Shown piece by piece: positions 36,792-45,962 of a stretch of 64,000 nucleotides of DNA. Within the stretch, counting starts at the first letter, position 1; each line of letters begins with the position of its first letter. Location of the stretch: NCBI RefSeq assembly GCF_000333015.1, contig NZ_BANT01000027.1, forward strand, positions 1 through 64,000, in the 5' to 3' direction. Source of the DNA: Gordonia hirsuta DSM 44140 = NBRC 16056 (GTDB lineage Bacteria; Actinomycetota; Actinomycetes; Mycobacteriales; Mycobacteriaceae). The position numbers were made by a program, and so were the translations under genes. The notes beneath the pieces were generated by a model. That model did no database searches and had not been told where the DNA came from. It saw only the letters and a program-made list of their open reading frames with translations.

Positions 36792-37960
36792 TGGCGCGCA
36801 ACCGATCCGCGGTGCTGGGCACCGGGCAGACCAAGTACGTCGCCAAGCGCACCGACGTCACCATGGCCGGTATGGTGCGCGAGGCGATCGATCGCGCCCT
36901 GGCCGACGCCCAGGTCACGATGGATCAGATCGATGCGATCGTCATCGGCAAGGCACCGGACCTGTTCGAGGGCGTGATGATGCCCGAACTGGCGATGGCC
37001 GAAGCGATCGGCGCGGTCGGCAAGCGCCTGATCCGGGTGCACACCGCTGGCTCGGTGGGCGGATCGACCGCGGTCGTCGGCTCGTCCCTGGTCTCCGCCG
37101 GTGTGCATCGCCGGGTGCTGGCCGTGGCCTGGGAGAAGCAGTCCGAATCCAATGCGATGTGGGCACTGTCGATCCCGGTGCCGTTCACCATGCCCGTCGG
37201 CGCCGGCGCCGGTGGGTACTTCGCCCCGCATGTGCGCGCCTACATCCACAAATCCGGCGCCCCGTCGCACATCGGCGCCATGGTCGCAGCCAAGGACCGC
37301 CGCAACGGGGCCCGCAACCCCCTGGCCCATCTGCACCAGCCGGACCTGACCGTGGAGAAGGTCCTCAGCTCGCAGATGCTGTGGGATCCGATCCGGTACG
37401 ACGAGACCTGCCCGTCCTCCGACGGTGCGTGCGCGGTGGTGATCGGCGACGAGGCCGCCGCCGATGCGTCCGTCGCCGACGGCCGTCCGGTGGCCTGGAT
37501 CCACGCCACCGCCATGCGCACCGAACCACTGGCCTACAGCCACCGCAACGTGGTCAGCCCGCAGGCGGGCCGCGATGCGGCGGCTGCGCTGTGGCGCGCG
37601 GCCGGCATCGGCGATCCGCTCGAGGAGGTCGACGTCGCCGAGATCTATGTGCCGTTCTCCTGGTTCGAGCCGATGTGGCTGGAGAATCTGGGCTTCGCCG
37701 CACCGAACGAGGGCTGGAAGCTCACCGAGGCCGGTGAGACCGAGATCGGCGGCAGGCTGCCGGTCAACGCCTCCGGCGGCGTGCTCAGTTCCAACCCGAT
37801 CGGCGCCTCGGGAATGATCCGTTTCGCCGAGGCGGCCATCCAGGTGATGGGCAAGGCCGGCGACCACCAGGTCGACGGTGCCCGCAAAGCCCTGGGCCAT
37901 GCCTACGGCGGCGGCTCCCAGTACTTCTCCATGTGGCTGGTGGGGGCCGACCGCCCCTGA
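36791..37960 (+). CDS. ltp3: Ltp3, thiolase-like sterol aldol-lyase subunit
   Basis: A 389-residue thiolase-superfamily protein. The active-site segment reads VHTAGSVGGSTAVVGSSLVS, so the nucleophilic cysteine of thiolases is not present. Other landmarks are DVAEIYVPFSWFEP, NASGGVLSSNPIGASGMIRF and GHAYGGGSQYFSMWL. It overlaps ltp4 by one base. The Ltp3-Ltp4-DUF35 set probably forms one lyase complex releasing a C3 or C2 unit from a branched side chain. Counterpart of Rv3523. Confidence 0.88.
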   Translation: MARNRSAVLGTGQTKYVAKRTDVTMAGMVREAIDRALADAQVTMDQIDAIVIGKAPDLFEGVMMPELAMAEAIGAVGKRLIRVHTAGSVGGSTAVVGSSLVSAGVHRRVLAVAWEKQSESNAMWALSIPVPFTMPVGAGAGGYFAPHVRAYIHKSGAPSHIGAMVAAKDRRNGARNPLAHLHQPDLTVEKVLSSQMLWDPIRYDETCPSSDGACAVVIGDEAAADASVADGRPVAWIHATAMRTEPLAYSHRNVVSPQAGRDAAAALWRAAGIGDPLEEVDVAEIYVPFSWFEPMWLENLGFAAPNEGWKLTEAGETEIGGRLPVNASGGVLSSNPIGASGMIRFAEAAIQVMGKAGDHQVDGARKALGHAYGGGSQYFSMWLVGADRP

Positions 37961-37986
37961 CCACACGGCCGTTTTCGGCTGTGGCC
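37961..37986 (+). terminator. Weak hairpin after ltp3
   Basis: CACGGCCG-TTTT-CGGCTGTG forms a stem with one G-T pair immediately behind the ltp3 stop. Low confidence because no U-run follows. Confidence 0.35.
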
Positions 37987-38039
37987 ACGGGAAACACCGA
38001 TCAGCACTAGACTTCTTCGGAGCCGACCAAAGGACTCTG

Positions 38040-38411
38040 ATGAGCACCGATGTGAACGCACAGCACCCTTACAGCCCCGCCTTCCGCGCCGGCGACACCA
38101 TCTACGTCTCCGGCGCCCTGTCGGTCGACCGGGACTATCGCCCGGTGGCCGGCCGCGACGCCGCACTGGATGCGGCGATGGATCGGATGACCGAACGATT
38201 GGCCACCGCCGGCGGCCGCGTCGACGACGTGGTCAAGCTGACGTACTACGTGACCGACGTATCCCTGCGAGAGGAAGCCAACCGCCAGTTCGAGCGGGTC
38301 TTCGCTCAGCCGCGACCGGCCCGCACCTTCCTGGCCGTCAGCGCACTGCCCTACGGGGCGACCGTGGAGATCGACGCCATCGCCGTCGTCGGCGAACCGC
38401 CCGCCGAATAG
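38040..38411 (+). CDS. RidA-family (YjgF/UK114) enamine/imine deaminase
   Basis: A 123-residue RidA-like protein (start MSTDVNAQHPYSPAFRAGDT). Typical segments are IYVSGALSVD, GRVDDVVKLTYYVTDV and RTFLAVSALPYGATVEIDAIAV; the arginine-plus-glutamate pair of deaminating members appears as PRPARTF and VEID. RidA removes reactive enamines from 2-aminoacrylate-type intermediates. The frame extends upstream to 37878 over the ltp3 end; the ATG at 38040 gives the family length. It follows ltp3 by 79 bases. Confidence 0.87.
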   Translation: MSTDVNAQHPYSPAFRAGDTIYVSGALSVDRDYRPVAGRDAALDAAMDRMTERLATAGGRVDDVVKLTYYVTDVSLREEANRQFERVFAQPRPARTFLAVSALPYGATVEIDAIAVVGEPPAE

Positions 38412-38561
38412 TCGCCGGCCGCGCACGGCACTGACCCCCGCTAGACATGCGGACCGCGGTCCGTTTATCCTGAGGGCACTGCGCTCGCGGACCCGATCCG
38501 CACGGTGCGTCGACGACCCCGTGATTCGGCGCTGCCCCACACCGACCAGGGAGACATTTCC

Positions 38562-38987
38562 ATGACCCGAACCCAGCTCGGCCAGTCACTGGCCACCACC
38601 ATCGCCCGCATCATCTTGGGCATCATCTTCTTCGCCCACGGCTGGCAGAAGTTCTTCACCAACGGCATCGGCAACGTCGCCGACGGCTTCGCCGCCATGG
38701 GCGTGCCGGCCCCGACCTTCTCCGCCTGGTTCGCCGGCCTGGTCGAACTGGTCGGCGGCGCCGCCCTGATCCTGGGCGTCGCGGTCCCGGTGTTCGCCGG
38801 ACTGCTGATCATCGACATGATCGGCGCGATCTTCACCGCGCACATCGACAACGGCTTCTGGAACATCGACGGCGGCTACGAGCTGAACCTGGCGCTGATC
38901 GCCGGTCTGATCGCCGTCGCCGTCGCCAACCAGGGTCCGCTGTCGGTGGACGGGAACATCTTGCGGGCCCGGGCTGTGAAGCGCTGA
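38562..38987 (+). CDS. DoxX-family membrane protein
   Basis: A 141-residue protein with four membrane helices: SLATTIARIILGIIFFAHGW, FAGLVELVGGAALILGV, VFAGLLIIDMIGAIF and LNLALIAGLIAVAVANQG. The ATG at 38562 is 9 bases behind AGGGAG. DoxX/SURF4-type proteins are implicated in membrane redox or thiol stress functions (for example the mycobacterial SodA-DoxX-SseA complex); no direct role is shown here. It has its own terminator. Confidence 0.85.
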   Translation: MTRTQLGQSLATTIARIILGIIFFAHGWQKFFTNGIGNVADGFAAMGVPAPTFSAWFAGLVELVGGAALILGVAVPVFAGLLIIDMIGAIFTAHIDNGFWNIDGGYELNLALIAGLIAVAVANQGPLSVDGNILRARAVKR

Positions 38988-39004
38988 CCGGACAGACCCC
39001 ACAG

Positions 39005-39042
39005 GAAACGGCCCGCCGGAGAACTCTCCGGCGGGCCGTTTC
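39005..39042. terminator. Very strong bidirectional terminator
   Basis: GAAACGGCCCGCCGGAGA (39005-39022) pairs perfectly with its complement (39025-39042): 18 bp, two-base apex. It separates doxX from the convergent cyp125 operon end at 39085 and would stop transcription from both sides. Confidence 0.9.
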
Positions 39043-39084
39043 TCGCTTCTGCCGGGCCGGCGATACGGCCCCGGACGGTGTGCG

Positions 39085-39552
39085 CTACTGGGGACGCAGC
39101 GACGCCATCGTCTCGGCCACTTCCCAGAAGGCGCGCAGCGCGGCGAGATTCCCGTCCGCATCGGCCCTGTAGGTGAAGACGCCGTCGGCTTCGGTGACAT
39201 GCCCGGCGATGTAGGTGACGATCTTGCCGATGTAGGCCACCTCATCACCGCAGATGATCTCCTTGTCGAAGACGAAGTCGATCTTCTCGGTGGTGCCGAT
39301 GGTCTTGTCCCAGAACTCCGAGAGCTGCTGGTGACCGCGGTGCCCGACGCCGGCCTCATCGAACATCGACGGGCCGACGGGATCCTCAACGGATCCGTCG
39401 GCGGCGAAGTTGTCCAGCCACGCCTGCTTGTCGCGGGCGGCCACCGCCTCTCGGGAGCGACGCCCGGCCAGCACGGCCGGATGACTCTCCCGATCGATGT
39501 TCAGATAGGGAGGCAGACCCTCGTCGCCAGCGGCGCCGTCACTTGGTGCCAT
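39085..39552 (-). CDS. Ketosteroid isomerase-fold (NTF2-like) protein coupled to cyp125
   Basis: A 155-residue NTF2/SnoaL-like protein (AWLDNFAADGSVEDPVGPSM, EFWDKTIGTTEKIDFVFDK). The fold covers ketosteroid delta-isomerases, but I cannot identify with confidence the Asp/Tyr catalytic set. It starts inside the last codons of cyp125 (14-base overlap), so its translation is coupled to that P450. This coupling and the KstR boxes upstream of cyp125 suggest a role in sterol conversion, such as isomerising a 3-keto-delta-5 product. It ends at a strong terminator. Confidence 0.85.
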   Translation of the reverse strand: MAPSDGAAGDEGLPPYLNIDRESHPAVLAGRRSREAVAARDKQAWLDNFAADGSVEDPVGPSMFDEAGVGHRGHQQLSEFWDKTIGTTEKIDFVFDKEIICGDEVAYIGKIVTYIAGHVTEADGVFTYRADADGNLAALRAFWEVAETMASLRPQ

Positions 39553-40819
39553 AGTCGACCTGCAGCTCCTTGATCCCGTTGATCCAGCCGTGCCGCAGCC
39601 GCCGCGGCTTTTCCAGCTTGGTGATGTCGGGCACCATATCGGCCAGCGCGTTGAACATCAGGTTGATCTCCATGCGGGCCAGGTTGGCGCCGATGCAGAA
39701 GTGGGTCCCGTTGCCGCCGAAACCGACGTGCGGGTTCGGATCGCGCAGGATGTCGAAGGTGAACGGATCGTCGAAGACGTCCTCGTCGTAGTTCGCCGAT
39801 CCGTAGAACAGACCAACGCGGTCGCCCTTCTTGACGGCCTGGCCGCCGATCTCGGTGTCGGCCTTGGCGGTGCGCTGGAAGCTGTTGACCGGGGTCGCCC
39901 AGCGGACGATCTCGTCGACCGCGGTGGCCGGGCGCTCCTTCTTGAACAGTTCCCACTGCTCGGGATTGTCCATGAAGGCGTTCATCCCGTGGGTGATTGC
40001 ATTGCGAGTGGTCTCGTTGCCGGCCACGGTCAGCAGGATGAAGAAGAATCCGAACTCGGCCTCGTCGAGCGAATGCCCGTCGATGTCGGCGTTCACCAGC
40101 GTGGTGACGATGTCGTCGGCCGGGCATTTGCGGCGCGCGTCGGCCATGTTGTAGCCGTAGCCGAGGATCTCCGCCGAGGCGACCTGGGGATCGGTGGTGA
40201 ACTCCGGATCGTCGGCGTTCATCATCGAGTTGGACCAGTCGAAGAGCTTCATCCGGTCTTCCTCGGGCACACCGAGTAGATCGGCGATCGCCAGCAGCGG
40301 CAGGTCGACGGCGACCTGATGCACGAAGTCGCCGGATCCCGAATCGGCGGCCTGGGCGACGATCCTGCGGGCGGCTGCATCCAGCTTCTCCTCCAGGGCA
40401 TGGACGGCCTTGGGGGTGAACGCCCGGGAGACGACCTTGCGCAGCCGGGTGTGCTCGGGCGGATCGTGGTTGATCAGCAGCGCCTTGGTGACGTCGATCT
40501 GCTCCTGGGGCATCTCATCGTCGAAGCGCATGATCACACCGTTCTCCGCCGCCGACCACAGGTCGGCGTTCTTGGAGATGTCGCGGATGTCCTTGTGCTT
40601 GGAGATCACCCAGTAGCCACCGTCGTGGAAGCCTCCGCCCTTGCCGGGCAACTGGGGATTCCACCAGACCGGTGCGGTCTTACGCAGTTCGGCGAACTCC
40701 TTGACGGGGATACCCTGTTCGAGCAGATCCGGGTTGGTGAAATCCCAGCCCTCCTGCTCCATGAACGGGCACTTACCCGTCGAATCCGACGCTGCGGCAT
40801 TCTGCATCATCTGCGTCAC
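39539..40819 (-). CDS. cyp125: CYP125, steroid C26-monooxygenase
   Basis: A 426-residue cytochrome P450 of the CYP125A family, judging by NPDLLEQGIPVKEFAELRKT, the I-helix LLTVAGNETTRNAI, the ExxR in VDEIVRWATP and the heme loop FGGNGTHFCIGANLA. CYP125 oxidises the C26 methyl of cholesterol or cholestenone to the acid, initiating side-chain degradation. The gene lies divergently opposite fadA5 exactly as in M. tuberculosis (Rv3545c/Rv3546). FdxD (27278-27466) is a possible electron donor. KstR-type boxes lie at 40862-40875 and 40918-40931. Confidence 0.96.
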   Translation of the reverse strand: MTQMMQNAAASDSTGKCPFMEQEGWDFTNPDLLEQGIPVKEFAELRKTAPVWWNPQLPGKGGGFHDGGYWVISKHKDIRDISKNADLWSAAENGVIMRFDDEMPQEQIDVTKALLINHDPPEHTRLRKVVSRAFTPKAVHALEEKLDAAARRIVAQAADSGSGDFVHQVAVDLPLLAIADLLGVPEEDRMKLFDWSNSMMNADDPEFTTDPQVASAEILGYGYNMADARRKCPADDIVTTLVNADIDGHSLDEAEFGFFFILLTVAGNETTRNAITHGMNAFMDNPEQWELFKKERPATAVDEIVRWATPVNSFQRTAKADTEIGGQAVKKGDRVGLFYGSANYDEDVFDDPFTFDILRDPNPHVGFGGNGTHFCIGANLARMEINLMFNALADMVPDITKLEKPRRLRHGWINGIKELQVDYGTK

Positions 40820-40861
40820 GCCTCCACCTCTTTTTCGCGATTCCGACAGTCCCCGAAAAAT

Positions 40862-40875
40862 GAGAACCGGTTACA
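40862..40875. promoter_or_regulatory. KstR-like operator near cyp125 (one mismatch)
   Basis: GAGAACCGGTTACA matches TNNAACNNGTTNNA except for G at the first position. It is 43 bases from the cyp125 start at 40819. Confidence 0.72.
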
Positions 40876-40917
40876 GTTTTGGTAGTCCCCACTGTGCCAC
40901 ACTGGTGAGACGCAAAC

Positions 40918-40931
40918 AAGAACATGTTTCA
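40918..40931. promoter_or_regulatory. KstR-like operator near fadA5 (one mismatch)
   Basis: AAGAACATGTTTCA matches the consensus except for A at the first position. It is 36 bases upstream of fadA5 at 40967. Confidence 0.75.
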
Positions 40932-40966
40932 CTTTCCTGGTGGTTGCGTCGATGAAAGGTAGATGA

Positions 40967-42130
<1,164 letters not shown>

Positions 42131-42167
42131 GCGTTCTCGCAGATCGACACGACAGCGGCGGGTTCTC

Positions 42168-42202
42168 CGAGGCCAGTGACTTCTTTGCGGTCACTGGCCT
42201 CG
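42168..42202 (+). terminator. Terminator of fadA5
   Basis: CGAGGCCAGTGAC (42168-42180) pairs perfectly with GTCACTGGCCTCG (42190-42202), a 13-bp stem with a 9-base loop, 38 bases after the stop. Confidence 0.85.
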
Positions 42203-42278
42203 AAGGTCCCGCAGGCGCGCTGGTCTGGGAGTAGACAGCGCAGATGGCCGCCTCGCCGACACGCGTAAACTCGGGGCC

Positions 42279-42743
42279 ATGACCGGGTCTTCACGGCCAG
42301 ACATCGCCGACCGCGACGATATCGTCGATCTGCTCGGGGACTTCTATCATCGGGCGTTCGCCGACGAGTTGCTGCGCCCGGTGTTCGTCGACGTGGCGCA
42401 GATGGATCTGTCAGTGCATCTGCCGGCCATCGCCGAGTTCTGGTGCAAAGCCGTCCTCAAACAGGGCGAATACCGGCGCAACGTGTTCCTCCCGCACCGC
42501 GAACTGCACGAGCTCACCGCTTTGGGACCGCAGCACTTCGAGCGCTGGCTGAGCTTGTGGCACCGCACGATCGACGACCGGCACACCGGGCCGAAGGCCG
42601 ATCTGGCCAAACTGCACGGCGCCCGGATCGCCTATTCGATGTGCCGGATGCTCACCGGGGAACTGGTGGTCTCGATCGCCGAGTGGCTCGAGGCGACCGG
42701 CCACGAGCTGGGCGTGCACAGTCCGCGGCACATCGCCGGCTGA
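42279..42743 (+). CDS. Group III truncated hemoglobin
   Basis: A 154-residue globin-like protein. Family III traits visible are DDIVDLLGDFYHRAFADELL, FWCKAVLKQGEYRRNVF, the proximal-histidine segment PHRELHELTALGPQHFERWLSL and TIDDRHTGPKA. It binds heme; reported functions in the group are peroxide or nitrosative-stress handling and ligand binding. No operator was seen, and the neighbours do not indicate a pathway. Start ATG at 42279 without a strong ribosome site. Confidence 0.87.
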   Translation: MTGSSRPDIADRDDIVDLLGDFYHRAFADELLRPVFVDVAQMDLSVHLPAIAEFWCKAVLKQGEYRRNVFLPHRELHELTALGPQHFERWLSLWHRTIDDRHTGPKADLAKLHGARIAYSMCRMLTGELVVSIAEWLEATGHELGVHSPRHIAG

Positions 42744-42749
42744 TCCGGT

Positions 42750-42776
42750 GGTCCCAGGCGCGTGCGGCCCGGGACC
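42750..42776. terminator. Possible small hairpin between convergent genes
   Basis: GGTCCC (42750-42755) pairs with GGGACC (42771-42776) in the 36-base gap between the hemoglobin gene and the SRPBCC gene. Confidence 0.35.
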
Positions 42777-42779
42777 GCG

Positions 42780-43247
42780 TCACTGCGCTTCGGCGCGCGC
42801 CTTGAGCCGCTCGAGGGTCTGCCGGATGTGGTCGGCGTTGGTCGCCGCCCGGTCCTTGACGCCGGTGGCCAGGGTGCCGATCGGCCGGAACCAGGCCGGC
42901 CGCAGGTCCATGGTGCTCTCGGTGACCAGGCAGCCGCCGTCGACCTCGGCCAGGTCGTAGCGCCAGCGGGCGATCGGGATCATCAGACTGCGCACCTCGA
43001 ATTCGAAGGCTTTGCCGGGCCGGGCATCGGTGACCGTGCAGGTGGTGGTCCAGGTGTGCTTGCCGTTGCGGTTGCTGCCCTTGAACACCGCCCCGGCGTG
43101 GGCGTTGTTGCCCTTGGTCCAGGTCATCGAGGTGGTCTCGGCGGCCAGATCACTGAGCACGTCCAGGTCGGTGATCAGGTCGTAAACGGTGGCCGGATCG
43201 GCCGCGATGGTGATGTCGGCGGACACCGCCGGGATTGCCTTTGCCAT
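42780..43247 (-). CDS. SRPBCC (START-like) domain protein
   Basis: A 155-residue polyketide-cyclase/START-like protein: ADITIAADPATVYDLITDLDVLSDLA, TWTTTCTVTDARPGKAFEFEV, and a C-terminal amphipathic helix NADHIRQTLERLKARAEAQ. Such proteins bind hydrophobic ligands in a helix-grip fold, and homologues are frequent in mycobacteria. It lies nine bases downstream of the fructosamine-kinase gene on the same strand. A role for lipid or sterol binding is possible, not shown. Confidence 0.85.
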   Translation of the reverse strand: MAKAIPAVSADITIAADPATVYDLITDLDVLSDLAAETTSMTWTKGNNAHAGAVFKGSNRNGKHTWTTTCTVTDARPGKAFEFEVRSLMIPIARWRYDLAEVDGGCLVTESTMDLRPAWFRPIGTLATGVKDRAATNADHIRQTLERLKARAEAQ

Positions 43248-43256
43248 GCCTCCACC

Positions 43257-44159
43257 TTAGGCGGCGGGTCGGCGCGCGTAATGCTCGAGCACCCGCAGCG
43301 CCGCCGCACCGTAGCCTCCCCCGAAGAGCAGCGCGTGGACCAGCAGCGGCGGCAGCTGATACCAGCGCAGCCGATCCCGCCAGCCGGCCGAGAGCGGGAA
43401 GGCCTCGTCGTAGGCGGCGAAGCAGTCCTCGCCGAAGCCGCCGAACAGCGTCATCATCGCCAGGTCGATCTCCCGGTGCGCCCAGTGCGCCGCCGGGTCG
43501 ATCAGCCAGTTGTGTCCGGTCGCCCGGTCCGCCGGGGCGTCTTGCGCACCCGCCCGGCCGATCATCCGGTTGCCCGCCCACAGGTCGCCGTGCACCAGCG
43601 CCGGCGGCTCGGGTGGGCCGCACAGCTCGCCGGCGCGCGGTGCAAGCCGTTCGGCCAGGGTCCGCGCCCGCCCGGGCAGTTCCCCCGCGGCGATCGCGCG
43701 CCCGATCAGCGGCACCACCCGGCGGGTGAAGAAGAACTCCGGCCAGTCCTCGGTGGGCCTCAGATCGATCGGCACCGATCCCAGGTAACCGGTCGGCGCA
43801 CCGTCGATCGCCCCGAACGTCGGATGGGTGACCGCGTGCAGTCCGGCCAGTTCCCGCCCGAAATCGGTGTCGGTGGCCGGCCCCGGCGGACCGGCCGAAA
43901 TCCATTCGAGCACCAGCCCCGAGTCGCTCTGGCGCAGCACCTCGGGGACCCCGAGTCCGCCGCGATGGGCGCGCAGGATCTGCAGGCCGGCGGCTTCGCG
44001 GGTGAACAGGTCCGGCGCCGGATCGGGTGCGTATTTGAGGAACAGCGGCCCGTCGGGAGTGTCCAGGCGGTAGGCACGGGCGATGTCTCCGCCGGTGACC
44101 GGATGTGCCGCACGCACGCGCAGGCCGTCGATCAGTTCTGCGGGCAGGTGATCGGTCAT
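43257..44159 (-). CDS. Fructosamine/ketosamine-3-kinase family protein
   Basis: A 300-residue aminoglycoside-kinase-fold protein. The Brenner-type motif is LVHGDLWAGNRMI (about residue 189-201), and the second metal site is IDPAAHWAHREIDLAMM. Such kinases phosphorylate glycated lysines to reverse early glycation. Arginine/alanine-rich composition is ordinary for this genome. It is upstream of the SRPBCC gene and 61 bases downstream of the fadD8-like gene, so a loose operon is possible. Confidence 0.87.
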   Translation of the reverse strand: MTDHLPAELIDGLRVRAAHPVTGGDIARAYRLDTPDGPLFLKYAPDPAPDLFTREAAGLQILRAHRGGLGVPEVLRQSDSGLVLEWISAGPPGPATDTDFGRELAGLHAVTHPTFGAIDGAPTGYLGSVPIDLRPTEDWPEFFFTRRVVPLIGRAIAAGELPGRARTLAERLAPRAGELCGPPEPPALVHGDLWAGNRMIGRAGAQDAPADRATGHNWLIDPAAHWAHREIDLAMMTLFGGFGEDCFAAYDEAFPLSAGWRDRLRWYQLPPLLVHALLFGGGYGAAALRVLEHYARRPAA

Positions 44160-44220
44160 GACTCCATGATCACCCTCTCGACGCCGTCTCGCGGCGATCC
44201 GGCTCAGGCTCGATCCGGTG

Positions 44221-45861
44221 TCAGGCGTAGCGGGCGCGCAAGGCCTTCTTATCGGGTTTGCCCAGCGCGGTCAGCGGCAGCTGATCGGTGAAGATCACCG
44301 TCTTGGGCGAGTGCACCGCACCCTTGGCCTCCTTGACCGCCTGCTGGATCTGCGCAGCCACCTCGGCTTCGGCCAGCACCGATTCACCACCGGCCGATTC
44401 ACCCGGGCCCGAATCGGCCGGGGTGCGCAGCACCACCACCGCGGTCACCGCCTCGCCCCACTTGTCGTCGGGCACCCCGATCACCCCGACCTGAGCCACC
44501 GCCGGGTGGGCGGCCACCACGTCCTCCACCTCGCGCGGGAAGACGTTGAAGCCGCCGGTGACGATCATGTCCTTGGTCCGGTCGACGATGTACCAGAAGC
44601 CTTCCGCGTCCTCGCGGGCCACGTCGCCGGTGTGCAGCCAGCCGTCCCGGAAGGCCTCGGCGGTCTGTTCGGGCAGGCCCAGATAGCCTCCGGCCAGCAG
44701 CGGCCCGGATACGCAGATCTCCCCCGGCTCCCCCTGCGGGACCGGGCGGCCCTGGTCGTCGAGCAGGGCCGTGCGCAGGAACGACGACGGCCGGCCGCAA
44801 CTGCCCAGCCGCTCCGGGGTGTGCTCGTCGGTGCGCAGATAGCTGATCGCCATCGGCGCCTCGGACTGGCCGTAGTACTGGGCGAAGACCGGCCCGAAGC
44901 GGTCGATGGCCTCGGCCAGCCGCACCGGGTTGATCGCCGAAGCGCCATAGTACACCGTCTGCAGGGAGCTGAGGTCACGGGTGTGTGAATCCGGGTGGTC
45001 GAGCAGGGCGTAGAGCATCGACGGGACCAGCATGGTGGCGGTGATCTGCTCGCGCTCGATCGTCTCGAGCACCTGCGCCGGATCGAAGCGGCCCAGGACC
45101 ACCATGCTGCCGCCGGTCATCAGCGTCGGCACGAAGAACGCCGCCCCGGCGTGTGAGAGCGGGGTGCACATCAGAAAGCGCGGCCGGTCGGGCCACTCCC
45201 ATTCGGCCAGCTGGATCGAGGTCATCGTGGCCATCGCCTGGGCGGTGCCGATCACGCCCTTGGGTCTGCCGGTGGTGCCACCGGTATAGGTCACCGAGAC
45301 CACGTGGTCGGGTGGCAGCAGCGCGGCGGTCAGCGGCTGTGCGCGATACTTCTCAGCCTCGGCGACGATGTCCACCCCCACCTCGCTCAGCTCCGGAGGC
45401 ACCGGTCCCAGGGTGAGGATCTGCGTCAGTGCGGGCACCTTCTCCAGCAGGGCGGCGGCGCGCTCGACGAACATCGGGTTCGGGTCGATCACCAGCGTCC
45501 GCACGCCGGCGTCGTTCAGGACATAGGCGTGGTCGTCGAGGGAACCGAGCGGATGCAGGGCGGTGCGGCGCCACCCGCGGGTCTGGCCGGCACCGATCAC
45601 CAGCAGCACCTCCGGCCGGTTGAGCGCCAGCAGTCCGACGGCCGGCCCGCTCCCCGATTCGACGCCGGCGCCGACCCCCTCGAAGGCTTGCACATAGCGG
45701 CTGATCGCCTCGGCCATCTGCCGCCCGGTCAGTTCGGTGTCACCGATCTGCAGGACCGGCCGGTCGGCGTGCCGGTGCAGGGCCGAGACCATCAGATCGC
45801 CCAGATGCACGCCGGTTCGCAGGTACTCGTCAGTAGACTCGCCAGTCACATTTTCCGCCAC
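44221..45861 (-). CDS. fadD8: FadD8-like acyl-CoA ligase, KstR-boxed
   Basis: A 546-residue adenylate-forming ligase. ATP-binding motif is TYTGGTTGRPKGVIG; the A5 region is YYGQSEAPMAISYL; A7-A8 read WLHTGDVAREDAEGFWYIVD and RTKDMIVTGGFNVFPREVE; the catalytic lysine is in GKPDKKALRA. The closest recollection is M. tuberculosis FadD8 (Rv0551c), for instance RTALHPLGSLDDHAYVLNDAG and LVPSMLYALLDHPDSHTRDL. The KstR operator at 45872-45885 is 11 bases upstream of the start. A side-chain carboxylate CoA ligase is plausible. It is not FadD19 or FadD17-like in sequence. Confidence 0.85.
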   Translation of the reverse strand: MAENVTGESTDEYLRTGVHLGDLMVSALHRHADRPVLQIGDTELTGRQMAEAISRYVQAFEGVGAGVESGSGPAVGLLALNRPEVLLVIGAGQTRGWRRTALHPLGSLDDHAYVLNDAGVRTLVIDPNPMFVERAAALLEKVPALTQILTLGPVPPELSEVGVDIVAEAEKYRAQPLTAALLPPDHVVSVTYTGGTTGRPKGVIGTAQAMATMTSIQLAEWEWPDRPRFLMCTPLSHAGAAFFVPTLMTGGSMVVLGRFDPAQVLETIEREQITATMLVPSMLYALLDHPDSHTRDLSSLQTVYYGASAINPVRLAEAIDRFGPVFAQYYGQSEAPMAISYLRTDEHTPERLGSCGRPSSFLRTALLDDQGRPVPQGEPGEICVSGPLLAGGYLGLPEQTAEAFRDGWLHTGDVAREDAEGFWYIVDRTKDMIVTGGFNVFPREVEDVVAAHPAVAQVGVIGVPDDKWGEAVTAVVVLRTPADSGPGESAGGESVLAEAEVAAQIQQAVKEAKGAVHSPKTVIFTDQLPLTALGKPDKKALRARYA

Positions 45862-45871
45862 GAGCCCACAC

Positions 45872-45885
45872 TAGAACGTGTTTCA
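45872..45885. promoter_or_regulatory. KstR operator before the fadD8-like gene
   Basis: TAGAACGTGTTTCA fits TNNAACNNGTTNNA, 11 bases from the ATG at 45861. Confidence 0.9.
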
Positions 45886-45962
45886 GTATTTCGGAAGACG
45901 CGCAGGTAAAAACCTCGGGACAAGTCCACCACGCGGGCCGATTCGGGCCTACCATCGATGCC

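Noticed and set aside
44221-45861. Calling this ligase FadD19 or FadD17 because it is in the KstR regulon
   Set aside because: The remembered sequence of FadD8 fits far better than FadD19; synteny with fadE26-27 is also lacking.
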